Assembly (NCBI GenBank): GCA_900239685.1
Contig: OENT01000146.1
Span: 62,001 to 126,000, forward strand
DNA: 64,000 bases
Direction: 5' to 3'
From: Rotaria macrura
Taxonomy: Eukaryota > Rotifera > Eurotatoria > Philodinida > Philodinidae
Made by a program: the position numbers and the translations under genes. The notes below the pieces were generated by a model. That model was not told the origin of the DNA. It saw only the letters and a program-made list of their open reading frames with translations, and made no database searches. Of this stretch, positions 25,153 through 37,286 are shown piece by piece. Position 1 is the stretch's first letter. Each line of letters opens with the position of its first letter.

Positions 25153-27781
25153 ATGAATCCATGGCGGTGAGCGACATGAAATATTAATCATCAAGAAAAG
25201 AAACCATGAAGAATACTCTATGTTTGCTTGTATATTTTAAGAATCGAAGATTCAGATAATGATGATGATATTGATATTGATATTCGATCAAATTTAACAA
25301 TGCCATTACAATTAAGAAAATCCACATCAATTGTAAAATTTATAGATTAACATATTTGTTTTCACCCGTTGTATTTTTTGTTTAATCAGGCGACTCCAGA
25401 ACGAAAGAGTGAACCGAAAATTGTCGATTGGCATCCAGTAGAAAACGATGAGAGACCTAAAGGTACAATCAACCTCTACTATGAACGCGAATTGATTTTC
25501 TATTTATGTTTAGTGAAATTTGGACCGAGGAAAACAGCCCCATCGTTAGAAAGATCAACATCATTTTGCGCGTCGGTATCTTCTGCACCTCCAATATCAA
25601 AATCATCTTTATATTCATCTCATTCATTATTAAGACGAATCGAACCTAATACGAGAGTAATTATTGATTTTTTTCGAATTTATCAAATGTTCACATGAGT
25701 ATTTTTCGATCGTTCTTAATTTCATCCGGTTGTTTTAATATTTAGAGAATTCCTTTACTTACACGTGCTAACTCTGATCCGGTACACGCGGCAATGGAAG
25801 AGGATTTAAATAAATTTGTTTATGCACATATTCCAGAAGATTATTCACCGTTTGTTCATTGCTATCTTCGACGTGATAAAAATGGCATACACAAAGAATT
25901 TTTTCCGACATTTTATTTACATGCTGAACGTCCGGGAGATGAAAAAAAAGTTCGTTATCAAACTTGGAAAAAGCGAACATCATTGTCGACGTTTTTTCTT
26001 TAGATTTTTCTTTTAGCAGCAAGAAAATTAGTTAAAATTAATCGCTCATCAGAATATGTGATTACAACTAATATTGAAACTCTGTCTGAAAAGTCAGGTG
26101 GTCACGGATGTGTTGGAAGATTACGAGAAAATAATACGAAAGCAACAGAATACACACTTTATGATAATGGTATGAGCCCGCGTAAATATAAAAAATTAAA
26201 GTCAATCAATAGAATCGGTTTACGACGTGAACTTATATCTATTATTTATGTAAGTATGAACAACATCTTTTTAAATAGGAGCGAACACATCCAACGCATG
26301 ATTCACAACAAATATCAAATACTTTGACAATCTTACCGATGAATGAAAAAGTAGAACAACACACAGACACTGTCAAAATTTCTCACACATCATGCATAAA
26401 TCTAGAAACGAACCTCACATAGAAACCCAATGTTTCACTTGTTTAGGATACGAGTATCGAATGCCAATATTTTCCATTCTATTTGTTGAAAATATTAGTG
26501 AAATAACCATTAGGAAAACTATCACTACTATTTACAAGTTAGGATCATTCAAAATTTTAATTGATGCCAATTAAATAAATAATTAATGATACGAACTATT
26601 CCCTAATATTGAAATTATTCAAAACATTATAGTTCGTCATAGATAAAATAGAGCATCAATGTTCATGCATCAGTAAATGTTCTTGAACTTGAATGTCATA
26701 CTTCAAAATAACTTGAGTACATATAAAATAGTTCGTTTTCTTTCTTGAAAGTCTAGTAAAACGAACGACATGATATGAAGATAAATACCATGAAGAAATG
26801 AATTCTTCTTTCGTCTCATTCTTAAGCATTATCGTAGTATTTTACCGAGATTCAATAGAAAAAAACAAAAGCACGAACGTCCTTCAAAATTATAAATCAA
26901 TATTCTCGATGGCTCTTTCTTTTTACGACATATTCACTTTTATTGATCTATCAATACTACTAAGAATAGGTGAAAATATTGACGTATTCTAACAGAGAAC
27001 AACTACTAGATGTGTAAACGTTGCGAAACAAATTCAGAAACAAGAATCTAGTATCTATAATTTATGATGAAATCTTGTCATGCACACAATTTCTCATCGT
27101 TTTAATTCTACTGAAAATAGTCACGTTTGTTGAAATTGAAATCTAATATTATTTCTAATACAGTAGTGTAAGGCTGTTTAATTTACATTTTTCTAGAACT
27201 CAAATCTTCTTGGTCTTAAAGGTCCAAGACAAATCAATGCTGTTATACCTCAAATCAACTTTGATATTCAACCAACAAAAGTACAATAGTATTTGAATAT
27301 CTATATTCTATGAAGAATTTCTTCTTAAAAACTTCTAGGAAGAGAACACTATTCTTGATCAATGGCATACCAGACGATTCACATATTTGACTCAATTACG
27401 AAATCGACTACCCAGACAGAATGATGGTAAATAATGAACAATTCAATGTTTACTTATTTAATGCACCTTTTTTCTTCATCGATACTGAAGCAGGGAAAAA
27501 AGGTCATTCACTTGAATTTGTTTCAAACGATGAAATTCAAGCATCTGTAAAAAATTTTCAAATGGTCATGGACAATGAAAATTGTAAATACTGTTATTTT
27601 TTTCATCGAATTAATATATATTGCATGTCATATATATTTTCTAGACGAAGAGGAAATCGTTATGCAATTCGCTCGTATTACGGATGATACATTTCTACTT
27701 GACTTTCGGTATCCACTTTCACCAATTCAAGCTTTCGCTATTGCACTCAGCTCGTTCGATAGTCGACTTTCTCGTGAATGA
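25153..27781 (+). CDS. TULP: Tubby-like protein (TUB/TULP family), 389 aa, ten exons
   Basis: Exons 25153-25166, 25242-25332, 25390-25462, 25514-25656, 25746-25949, 26004-26249, 27197-27280, 27339-27426, 27494-27583 and 27645-27781 join in frame to TGA. The first exon holds only MNPWR. An acidic stretch ([13 protein letters not shown]) and a Ser/Pro-rich linker follow. From about residue 130 runs a full tubby domain: [40 protein letters not shown], a [11 protein letters not shown] block, [25 protein letters not shown] and the end [20 protein letters not shown]. Tubby domains bind phosphatidylinositol 4,5-bisphosphate at membranes; TULP3-type members carry receptors into cilia with the IFT-A complex. 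The C terminus reads SRLSRE, whereas the family normally ends KLACE, so the usual Cys is absent. The FxGRV that normally precedes QASVKNFQ is also changed (FVSNDEI). Introns are short except 26250-27196. AATAAA at 27872. Confidence 0.92.
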
Positions 27782-27871
27782 AACTAATCTTGTTCTTTCT
27801 TTTTGCATGTTGGTGAAAATTTAATTCATTTCACCTGTTTGTTGATCATGTATTCATAAACGACAGCAGAT

Positions 27872-27877
27872 AATAAA
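27872..27877 (+). terminator. Polyadenylation signal of the tubby-like gene
   Basis: AATAAA occurs 91 bases after the TGA stop codon of the tubby-like gene. Confidence 0.6.
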
Positions 27878-30800
27878 AGTTGACTCTTGGGAATATAAAT
27901 TTAGAAGAATTGAATTATCAGAAAAATTGACGCGAAGTAAAACAAATGCGATGTAGAACAAATTCAAAACAAGACTTCGAATGATACAAATGATGATAAT
28001 AAAATATATTAGATATGAATATGAATGCACAACACGAATGCGAAACAACTTTTTTCATGATTGAAATAAACCGAAGCGTTCGTTTGTCTGCCAAGGATTT
28101 AAGTTCGTAGTCAAAGTTTGATTTTTGATAAGAGAAGAAAAAACATGTCAACTAAATGATGATATTAGTATTCTCGATGTTTAAAAACATATTTAAATTA
28201 GGATAAGAATTAGAAAAACAAATTGTTTCTACAATTTTGATTGTATTAGTAACTATTGAATTATTTTACACACGTATGAGTGTACCAGAAGACAGATTGA
28301 AATCAACTGTTCAATAAAAAAAAGTACTGGCGCGTTGCATGGAAACTTATTTTATAGTCACATATAAGTGATTTACGCTGGTATTGCACGGTTGGGCGAA
28401 AAAAATAAAAGTGACTTTGAAGAACGTTTGAATTGTGCATTGGATAGAGCTTCATCGATTGTGTACAGATCAAATATTTCCCCAACTATCAGGTTCTTCA
28501 TTTCAGGAAAAAAAATCGATTTTTTTTGTTAAAAGTGCGTCTTTTTCGAGATTTCTTGACATAAAAAAATTAATAATTTTAGAAATATTGTCACAAAAAA
28601 AACACGAAATAACAATTAATACATTGTTATTATATATCAATCGAAAGCTTTTGAAAAGGAGAATCTAATGAGCGTATATAGAACTTTATCGATAGATATA
28701 CATGCCGATAGTAAAAGCGTAAAGGTACGGATGACACTCTCATCATGACCCTCACCGTCATAATTTTAGTTTGTTATTTGATCCATAAGTTCGTTAGAAA
28801 AAAAATTTTATCAAACAATTTCTCGCTCTTAACTCTACCGAAAAATTTTAAAAAATTGGCGTTTGCTTTTGCATTGGTTTCAGTAGATTGAATTTAATCT
28901 GTTGGGACATCAACTGGTCAAAGTGTATAATTAGCTAGTCTTTGCAAGATTTTATCAGAAAATCAAAACAAAGCCTGTGATCAATTTATATGATGAGAAA
29001 GAGAAAAGTCTTAGCTACAAAATGGTTACAATAAATTATTTTTATCTATTCAAAATTCTAGGACAGTAAGAGTGATTTTCGTCGATAAGTGGGCCCAAAA
29101 AGCACTCACTTCGACCTTTTGTGCTTGAAAATTCCATAGTTGTGATAGCCAAAAATCTTGATAGTTTTTCCGTAAGTAGAATAGAGCTCAAGGAATATTT
29201 CAAAGAAAAAATTATTAAAATTGGTTGAGTAGAAGTTGAGATATAAGTATTCTAGTGTTGGAAACTCAAACGTACAATACGAGAGCGTTTCACTCATATG
29301 AATATAACTAATTGCTAAGACTATACGAACAAGTTCCCATTGACTACAACATAAATTTTGTTCTTTATCACAGTTAAATCTTTCTTCATTTGAACTTCAT
29401 AGCAAATATATTTCTGTAATGACATGAATATTTTGATAGGATTATGAAAATAATACAATACAATTTCATTGGACATATAATCTTTTGTGCTAGTGTTATA
29501 CTCTGTTCTCATTTGAAGTCTTATTTATTTGTTCAATATAAAGTCTTCGTCAGTTCAATCATATATGTTGCTGTAACGAGACTATATGGAAACATAAATA
29601 ACACGATTATAATGATTAACACAATTTTGTTTTAATCAAGGACACTTCGTTCGAAGATTCATCTTAATAAATAAAGCAGTATAGACAAATACTTTGAAGA
29701 CGACGACGACGACAAGTATTATATGATTCAACTCATGATAATTTAGACAATGACAAAAGATTTTATTGAGTTTTCATCGAAAGTATTAGTGTACTGGGAA
29801 AATGTCGAAGGACGAAAAAAATGATGTCTCTACATTCACTTATAATTCTGCTAGTGTACAATTTTCATCAGTAGTAATAGTAATCCCCAGTACCTAATCT
29901 AAATTGAATAAAAGAGTCGAGTGAAAAAACATAATATAAATAAAATTCTATCAAGCGACATCTCCAGCTATGTCATTTATGGATCGGTCATTCATAGAAT
30001 CTCGACAAGTGAAGTAGAAAAAAATAGCGTTCATCATATGCAACAATATGATTACAGTGCTATAGAAGCTATGGAATACGGAAATGATTTATTATCTACA
30101 GTTGTTAAACAAAAAAAAATTACAACAATGCATCCATTTCGTTTTTCATTATCTACAGTTAATCACTGCTGGAATATTAATACTAGTTCATATAATAAAA
30201 GATGTTGTTTTCTATTCTCAACTCTCTTAAACATTGGCCAACTACGTTTAGTCATGTTGATATTAATTTTTACGGTCAACCATAAAATGGAGCCTGGAAA
30301 AATTAAAGATATCAATACAAGAGAAACCTATGTTGTGAATTCTGATTTCATATACTGTCTTTAGTTCGATTCATCTAAGACAGAATGATTTCATCATGTC
30401 AGAAATCATTGCAATGTAATAGATACTATCTTTCATGTGTGCTGTATCTTCATATCATCTGGTTTCTTGGAACTATTGAAGAATGATTGATTCATCGATA
30501 AACGAAAGGTTCTATGCATAGAAACTAAAATGAAATAATCAACATAAAACTGATGCTAGTCGTTTTCTTTTTTACAATCATTCACTTCATTTTCATGAAT
30601 ATCGAAATCTCACATGAACAAAATTTACCATAATAAAATCAATAGAATGATCATAAGACATAAATCTAGCTATGAGTTATTTTTATTTTAACAAAATCTG
30701 AATGAAATATACATACATTGTGTATAACTTTGTGATTTCGAAAAGTAAATCAGAAGAATACGCAAAAATAAAGAGAACGTAAATACACTTGTGCGATACA

Positions 30801-32194
30801 GCACATCGATTATTATAAAATTTGTTTGTTATTCATCATTAGGTTTGGTTTAGTTGCATGTCTATCTTTCACTTGAAGTGATGAGAACACTTTTCATCTC
30901 AGTTTACACTTCAACAATCAAAGTAACTAATAAAGCATAGAGAAAAAATGTTCAGTCGAATAGATGAACATTGAAATTCATGATTAACGATGATATATGA
31001 GATATGTACAGTGAACACTACGATATAGACATACATTTTATGACAAGATTTAATGATAAATTGTCACATGATATTGCGACTAATTGATCAATGAATTTGT
31101 CATAATTCATATATGAATAGAATAGTTGAATATTCACATTCAAATTGTTCTAGAATTATTTCAATAACTGATGAAGACGTTGCAAAGATAAGTTTATTTT
31201 TTTTTTTCATTAGGAAAAATACTTCTTCATTTTACGATCTGATCATATCTCGTTTTAACAACTATGTTGAAGATTATAATACATAAAATCTTATTTTAAA
31301 TATATATTCACAATCCGTATAGCCAAGATTAATTTCGAACGAAAGACCAACCATTTCAAATCGTCTATTCATTCATTAAAGAATTCGATTAATATGAAAT
31401 AGAATTAAATTATAAGATTACGTGACATGTACTTCATCATTTCGTTAAAATTTTCAATCAACCATACTTAGATTCTTTCTTTTTCTTTAAGATGAATAAT
31501 TACATCCCTATAGTAGAACATACTTCAGTTGTATACATTGTATACCGATGCTTGTCTCTTTTTGATCACGACACACAAGAACAATCATTTAATTCGGTCT
31601 GTCAAATTTGTTGGCAAGCAAATCTAGATAGCCTCTGAATCATATTATGTCCGTAAAAAAGGGTCACATGCTGTTTTTCCCATCGTATTGTCAAATAGCT
31701 CCCTCTTTCGTTGACATAGTTTTTTTATTAAAAAAGCATTTTCTCCAATGAACAAAGAAAAAAACCGAACTGAAACAAATACATAAATGATCAATACTAA
31801 TGTATGTGTTTGTCATTACTATTTTGTTTATCGAATGATAGTGTTGTTTTTGGTCGCTATTGACGTTCAAAAACATCATTCATCCATCGTAATCAAGAAT
31901 AATCTAGTTTCTGGTTGTTATTACATCATATCAATGCATTCAGTAGTCCTGTTTTTTTTTCTCTCTGTACATTAAATCAATGAATATTGATTGAAATCAT
32001 TTTGACATACATATATATATATATATATATGTACATATGCGTTAAATACGATCTTATCAACCGTGGATATTCATTGAGAGAGAGAGAGAAAAAAAATGAA
32101 AGGGAGACGATGTGTCAGCATGTACATATCTTTGATCATAAAATATATTACTCTCGAAAAGAAGAGTGAAACATTTATCAATCATTTATTCTAG
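27878..32194. other. Intergenic region upstream of the EB1 gene; no supported gene
   Basis: The longest open frame (29921-30364, plus) opens on GTG rather than ATG and shows no recognised domain. A TA repeat lies at about 32010-32030. The end, TTATTCTAG directly before the EB1 ATG, is an acceptor, so at least one 5' untranslated exon of EB1 should lie somewhere in this stretch. Confidence 0.5.
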
Positions 32195-34588
32195 ATGGCC
32201 GCGATTAATGTATATCATACGAGTGTAACAACAGACAATCTTAGTCGTAATGATATTCTACAATGGATAAATACAGCACTCGATGCTAATTATGTCAAAA
32301 TTGAAGATCTTTGTACCGGTAATTTGAAATAGATTTATTTCCTAAAAATTGAAATATATTATGTTGACTAGGTGCTGCATATTGTCAATTCATGGAGATG
32401 ATGTTTCCAGGTAAATTCATAGATTTCCGTGCATGTTTAGATTCTAACCATTAGCAAATACTTACATTAATTTTATTTCTAGGCTCTATAGGCTCACGAT
32501 CAAAACGGGTCAAATGGAATACGAAACTTGAGCATGAATATATTAATAATTTTAAAGTTTTACAAGAATATTTTAAAGCACTTTCTGTAGAAAAGGTAGA
32601 TTGTAATTTTATTCATATGAACACTCTAGAGCTAGATGAATTCTGGGGTGTGCTCGCACGCATACGCATATACGCACATGTATACATCTATGTATATATA
32701 TATATATATAATCTCTCTTCTTTTTTGGTGATTGATACTCTGCTCATAGTTTTAGCTTAGTAATAAACAAAAGAAATTTTCGGATTTTTTTCTAGGTTCA
32801 TTGCAAATAAAAAGAGTGAAATTCAATGCCAAATTAGAACACGAAAATATACAAAATTTTAAAATATTACAAAATGCATTTCGTGCTGTACAAGTAGATA
32901 AGGTGTGCACGAGTAGGAAAACCTAAATGAGAGATTGTGCATATGTATATGTATATAATATGTATATATATATATATATTGTATATATATACGTATATGC
33001 GTATTTTTTAAGTTGAATCATTTTCTTTTGTTACAAATAAAAACGTGATATGTATTATTTTATCGTAGATCGTACCTGTCGAAAAATTAGTCAAAGGGAA
33101 ATTTCAGGATAATTTTGAATTTGTTCAATGGTTTAAAAAGTTCTTTGATGCTAATTATACAGATTCTCGTGAGTATGATCCTGTGGCTGCTCGTGATGGA
33201 CAGTAAGTTCAAATATACAACATAGAAGGTGAAAACTAAACATGAATTTTTGATTGTGTTTTTTTTTTTTCGTTTCAATTTAGACCATTAGGTAGCGGTA
33301 CAAAAGCTGTCGGGCCAGGTGCAACAAGTGGTTCATCGGTTACTCGTGTACCACCCGCTATTGCTCGTCCAGTTCCAACAAAACAACCCGTAGCTCCACC
33401 GATGGTACGAGCAGCAACAACTAGTAAGTTCACTAGGGTTACATATGCGAGAAAACCGATGATATAGAACATTAAAAAAAACAAGTATCTATTTACAAAC
33501 TATTCAATTATTACAATTTTATGAAATCTATCTTGATATTTTTCAAGAGAAGATGCCATTCTTCCAAGAATATGCATCATTCGATGAAATTACACATAGA
33601 AATTTTTCAACGTACGATTCATGCAGAAAATATTTCATCTGTTGAGTCAATACGACATCATCGTTGAAAATAACTCAATGATCATTATCTATCTGTAATA
33701 AATAAGCAGTCTACAACCGTATAATCTAATAACAAATCGGATGTTCTCGACATGAAAAATTTCTTTCGTCTAGTTTTTGTTTTATCTTATCAGAAATTTT
33801 CTAATCTTATTAGCAAAACCAATTCAACAGCAACAACCTAAGATTTCTCCTGCAGTGACTCGACCACCACCAGCAGCACCTGTTGTACCTCATACTAATG
33901 TTGCTGGTGATCATCATCAAAATGCACGACTACAACACGAAGTACGATGTGTTATTTGTTGATTGAATGGAAGTTTTTTTTTCTATCTAGAATCTTTGCT
34001 TAGATTGATAATCTACAAGATCTCATTCAACAGCATGCAGCACAAATAGCTGCTCTAGAAAAAGAACGAGATTTTTATTATCAAAAATTACGTGATGTTG
34101 AAATGATTTGTCAAGAACCAGAATATGAATCATCACCGCCAATACAAAAAGTTCTTGAAATACTTTATGCTACGGAAGTATGTAGAAAGAAAATGTCGAA
34201 TCATTGTTTATCTGATTTATATTCATCATGAATATTTCATTCCTAAATTTGCAATATGTTTTTAAAGGAAGGCTTTGAGATTCCCGATGAAAATGAACAG
34301 CAACAAATTGTCGAACAAGAATTCTGATAAAATCGATGAGGGGTGTGTTTCTATACGTTTGTTTTGTGTTTTTGGGTATTTGCCACCGTTCTGCTTCATG
34401 TTGTTGTTTTTATCCGTGATTGAACTTAGAGGCATTATAATACTTCGTATTAATTATTTATATTCTAGGATGGTTTTGCACAACCTGATCAAGAGAACGG
34501 AAATGGTGATTTTGATAATGGACATGGTCTTATTGTTGATAATGTTAATGGTACTACTATTGTCGGTGGTGATGATGAGACATATTAG
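32195..34588 (+). CDS. EB1: EB1-family microtubule plus-end binding protein with alternative exons
   Basis: EB proteins bind growing microtubule ends through an N-terminal calponin-homology (CH) domain and recruit partners through a C-terminal coiled-coil EBH domain and an acidic tail. Constant exons are 32195-32318, 32372-32410, 33069-33202, 33284-33423, 33814-33941 and 34004-34177. Between exons 2 and 4 lie two alternatives, 32483-32595 and 32796-32902. Two last exons exist, 34268-34327 and 34469-34588. The CH domain starts [20 protein letters not shown] and closes [20 protein letters not shown] and [11 protein letters not shown] Pro/Thr-rich linker follows. The EBH region reads [40 protein letters not shown] and VLEILYATE. 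All four isoforms close in frame: 303 or 301 aa with the first tail, 323 or 321 with the second. The acceptor abutting the ATG implies a spliced 5' leader. A polyadenylation signal lies at 35065. Confidence 0.95.
32483..32595 (+). CDS. EB1: EB1 alternative CH-domain exon 3a (113 bp)
   Basis: It is bounded by TTTATTTCTAG and GTAGAT. It encodes, after a split Gly codon, [20 protein letters not shown] then [17 protein letters not shown]. It enters in phase 1 and leaves in phase 0, the same as exon 3b. Compared with known EB1 (family pattern [20 protein letters not shown]), it is the more diverged copy at its start, with two extra residues. Confidence 0.88.
32796..32902 (+). CDS. EB1: EB1 alternative CH-domain exon 3b (107 bp)
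   Basis: It is bounded by TTTTTTTCTAG and GTGTGC. It encodes [20 protein letters not shown] then [15 protein letters not shown], closely parallel to exon 3a and nearer the usual EB1 sequence. If spliced after 3a, its first codons read GTT CAT TGC AAA TAA, an immediate stop. A TA-rich microsatellite lies between the two exons (about 32690-32710) and another after 3b (32940-32990). Confidence 0.88.
34268..34327 (+). CDS. EB1: EB1 alternative last exon A, tail ending in EQEF
   Basis: It follows exon 7 in phase 0 after TTTTTAAAG and encodes [19 protein letters not shown] then TGA. It parallels the tail of known EB1 proteins (ATDEGFVIPDE...). There is no usable donor before the stop, and no AATAAA between 34328 and 34468. 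A transcript with this exon must therefore read through, or splice after the stop at the GTGTGT near 34342, to reach the downstream poly(A) site. Confidence 0.75.
   Translation, partial: EGFEIPDENEQQQIVEQEF
34469..34588 (+). CDS. EB1: EB1 alternative last exon B, acidic tail ending in ETY
   Basis: It follows TTATATTCTAG and can join exon 7 (34177) in phase 0. It encodes [20 protein letters not shown], then a hydrophobic-acidic stretch, ending GDDETY and TAG. The opening DGFAQPD resembles EGFEIPD of exon A. The terminal ETY matches the EEY/F-type C terminus that CAP-Gly proteins recognise in EB1 and tubulin. Confidence 0.7.
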   Translation, partial: DGFAQPDQENGNGDFDNGHGLIVDNVNGTTIVGGDDETY

Positions 34589-35064
34589 AACGACAACAAC
34601 GCTCCTGTTTCAGAGTTTGTTTTATCCTATTTGCATCATTCGTATCCTTCTTGGTTTTTTTTTCTTCGTTTCCCATTTTCAAGTCTTCTTCTTTTTTTTT
34701 TTTTTCTTCTCTTCTTTTCCTCATGTGTGGTGTAATCATACATGATACTTCTTATTTTGCTTATTTCTTCTTCTCAAATGATATAGATGAGCGCATTTTC
34801 CTTCCTCTCGAATACTTGTATCTTGATGTATGTGTGTGTTTTGTGTGTATGCAAAAATTAATACAACTAAATAAGAACATGTTTATTAAATTTCGATCAT
34901 ACGAATGGAATATTTTCAATTGATTTCATTTGTTCAGTATATTTTATTTACGGTAAATTAAATAACTAATCGATATATGCAAAAGTTTCTATTGAGATCT
35001 ATTAAACTCTTATAGTTTATTGTTGATTTGTTAAGTTGATGATGTAAATTGTAGTAGAAACAGG

Positions 35065-35070
35065 AATAAA
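35065..35070 (+). terminator. Candidate polyadenylation signal of the EB1 gene
   Basis: AATAAA lies 477 bases after the distal EB1 stop. The 3' region between is T-rich and contains no closer perfect AATAAA that I see. Confidence 0.45.
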
Positions 35071-35532
35071 TTTCCTCTTTGTTAAGTAGATTATTAAAAT
35101 TCATGATAGTATTTTCCAAATCTTTTCTAAGATCGTAGTCACATAGTTATATTTTGATTGTGCGTACATGTGAAGAATGTTTTTCGTATCTAGATAATCA
35201 TACATGTCATCGAAATTTATCATATGATATTGGTCAGTCAAAAATAAAAATAAAAATAAAGTATTATCAAAAAAAGCAAATAAGTTCTTTTCATTTTTAT
35301 ATGAATACTCCTATTGATATTTGTTTTGATGTCAACCAAATTTGCCAAAATGCTAAGACGTTGATGAGTACTCTATCCGAGATAAATAAATGTCTACATA
35401 GGATAATCTTGAATTGTCTAGAACATCTAAATGTTTTACGATCGTTCAATACAATGATGTTTATCAAGTANAATTGTATTCATTATATCTATTTAAAAAC
35501 ATTTATTCAAAATTTACAAATAAATAATAAAA
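35071..35532. other. Intergenic between convergent EB1 and membrane-protein genes
   Basis: A 170-codon plus-strand open frame (35154-35666) crosses a single N and runs antisense over the end of the minus-strand gene. It shows no recognised pattern, so I treat it as chance. Confidence 0.5.
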
Positions 35533-37286
35533 CTAATTATTTTGTGTTGTCGGTTGTGAATATCGGATTGATCGATGATGATATCGTCTTTTTTCTCTAT
35601 CATTTGATAGTATTGAACGAGGTTGTGATGCTGAACGTAATCTATTTAGTTTCCATATTAAACTAAATCGACTACTTAAACTTGTTCGATCACTCCAACA
35701 AACACTACTTTTTCTACTTGGTGCAGTAGAAATATTATCATCAATAAATGGGATAGGCTCATCATCATGAAAATGTTGTTTAATAGCTGCTTCAATGCTA
35801 CTATCAAAATAGGACGTGTGACTTGTTGGACATTGATAATAAGGTGTTGTTGGCGGTGACAAATTTATTGCGAAAGCCGTATTTGATTTTTGAGAACTTG
35901 CCGTTTCATTGTATGATGATGATAAATTTTGTACATTATCTTCAGTAGTAGTTCGTATTGGACATGATAGTAAAGAACTAATGAAGGGAAATCATTTTAA
36001 ATTTAGAAATCAATTCTCAATGTCTTTTACCTATCTTTTTTCAACGAAGACTTCTTTGTCGATCTATTTATACGTTTATCTTTTGTCGTTGATTGAGATC
36101 TAAAATTATGATTATTCTCGTTTAGTTTAATCATTAAATATTAAAAGAAAATGTCGATTGATGATTAAGACAGAAGTAGCCGGAATAAATTTTTGGTTAA
36201 AGAACATACGTTAAAATAAACAAATGCTTACGTTTTTCGCGAAAAAATTGTAATCATCATTAGAATAACAACAATGAGAACAATGAAAGCAAGCAGACAA
36301 ACACCATACAACCAAATTGAATCTAATGAATTCTTTTCGAGTACATTTGATGGTAGATCGATCTAAACAGATGACGAATAAAAAAAGATTAGAAATTATC
36401 CTTTTATCAATCTTTCATTATTGTCTATTAATCGTACGTGATGTTTGATATCTTGATAGATTTCTTGTTGATTGTGTTTAAGTGCAAGCAAAATTTGATC
36501 ATTAGTTAAAGCTATTGTTTGACGATAAGGATCTTTAATAAATAATGATACATATAAATGATGATTGTCTAATTGTTCTTCATAACTTTGAATGATAACA
36601 TGATCAGTTCTATTTTATACAAAAAAAAACAGAATTAACACATTATGTAATTCATAGAAAGAATTATAACACCTGATCGATGCTGTATCTTCACTTAAGC
36701 AATTTTCTTTATACTTCAAACAAAATTTACGTATAATTTTTGCTATACTTTGCCGTAAATTACGATAGATTGTTTTTTCAAAATTTTCAATCGTCGTATT
36801 TTCAATTATTAATGTGATACTACCACGAAAGGCATATGGCCATAAGCGATTTATTCTCGTGCTATTCATCGACATCGATGTATGATCAAACCATTTAAAC
36901 TAGAGCACATGCATAAAATGCAACAAAAAAAGTTTTCGCTATACAATAAAATAATAAAATGCTCACACACGATTCATTGTACGCGTCACTTTTATTATAA
37001 TCGTTTACGTATGTGTCTATTACGAAACAACGATCTAAATAGAGAAAAGAATATTGAACATAAAAAATTTCATTCTACTTTTTTTTTATTTGCTCACGAA
37101 ATTTCTTATTTCGAATCGATGAAGTTCGAATTTTATAACGTAATTTGATTGGAGTTCGTGTTAAAGATTGTAATTCAATTTTAATATTTAAATTTGTTAG
37201 TGAGAAACGAAAACCAACAAGAGACAACAAGCCTTTTGTTAATATCAAAGATGAATTCAGTAAAAAATATCCACTATTATTAATGT
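35533..37286 (-). CDS. Single-pass membrane protein, partial model
   Basis: Minus-strand exon blocks, 5' to 3': about 37098-37286, a block ending at 36673 (top near 36850-36890), 36438-36609, 36232-36362 (membrane span), 36031-36099 and 35533-35977. From the second block on, phases agree. The ectodomain has GYFLLNSSLILTKGLLSLVG, FRGSITLIIENTTIENFEKT and VIIQSYEEQLDNHHLYVSLF, with several Asn-glycosylation sites. A membrane segment follows (IWLYGVCLLAFIVLIVVILM), then a basic stretch KDKRINRSTKKSSLKK. The cytoplasmic tail is Ser/Pro-rich (SPPTTPYYQCPTSHTSYFDS) and ends at a TAA. The order is type I. The plan recalls the UPF0606/KIAA1549 family, but I could not confirm this. The junction between the first two blocks is unresolved, and upstream exons including a signal peptide are missing. 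Confidence 0.6.

Noticed and set aside
29921..30364. 147-codon plus-strand open frame
   Set aside because: It has no ATG at its start and no recognised domain; length alone is not enough in this stretch.
34275..34745. 156-codon plus-strand open frame over the EB1 3' end
   Set aside because: It is a shadow in another frame over the two EB1 last exons and the T-rich 3' region.
35154..35666. 170-codon plus-strand open frame across an N
   Set aside because: It runs antisense across the last exon of the minus-strand membrane-protein gene and has no recognised pattern.
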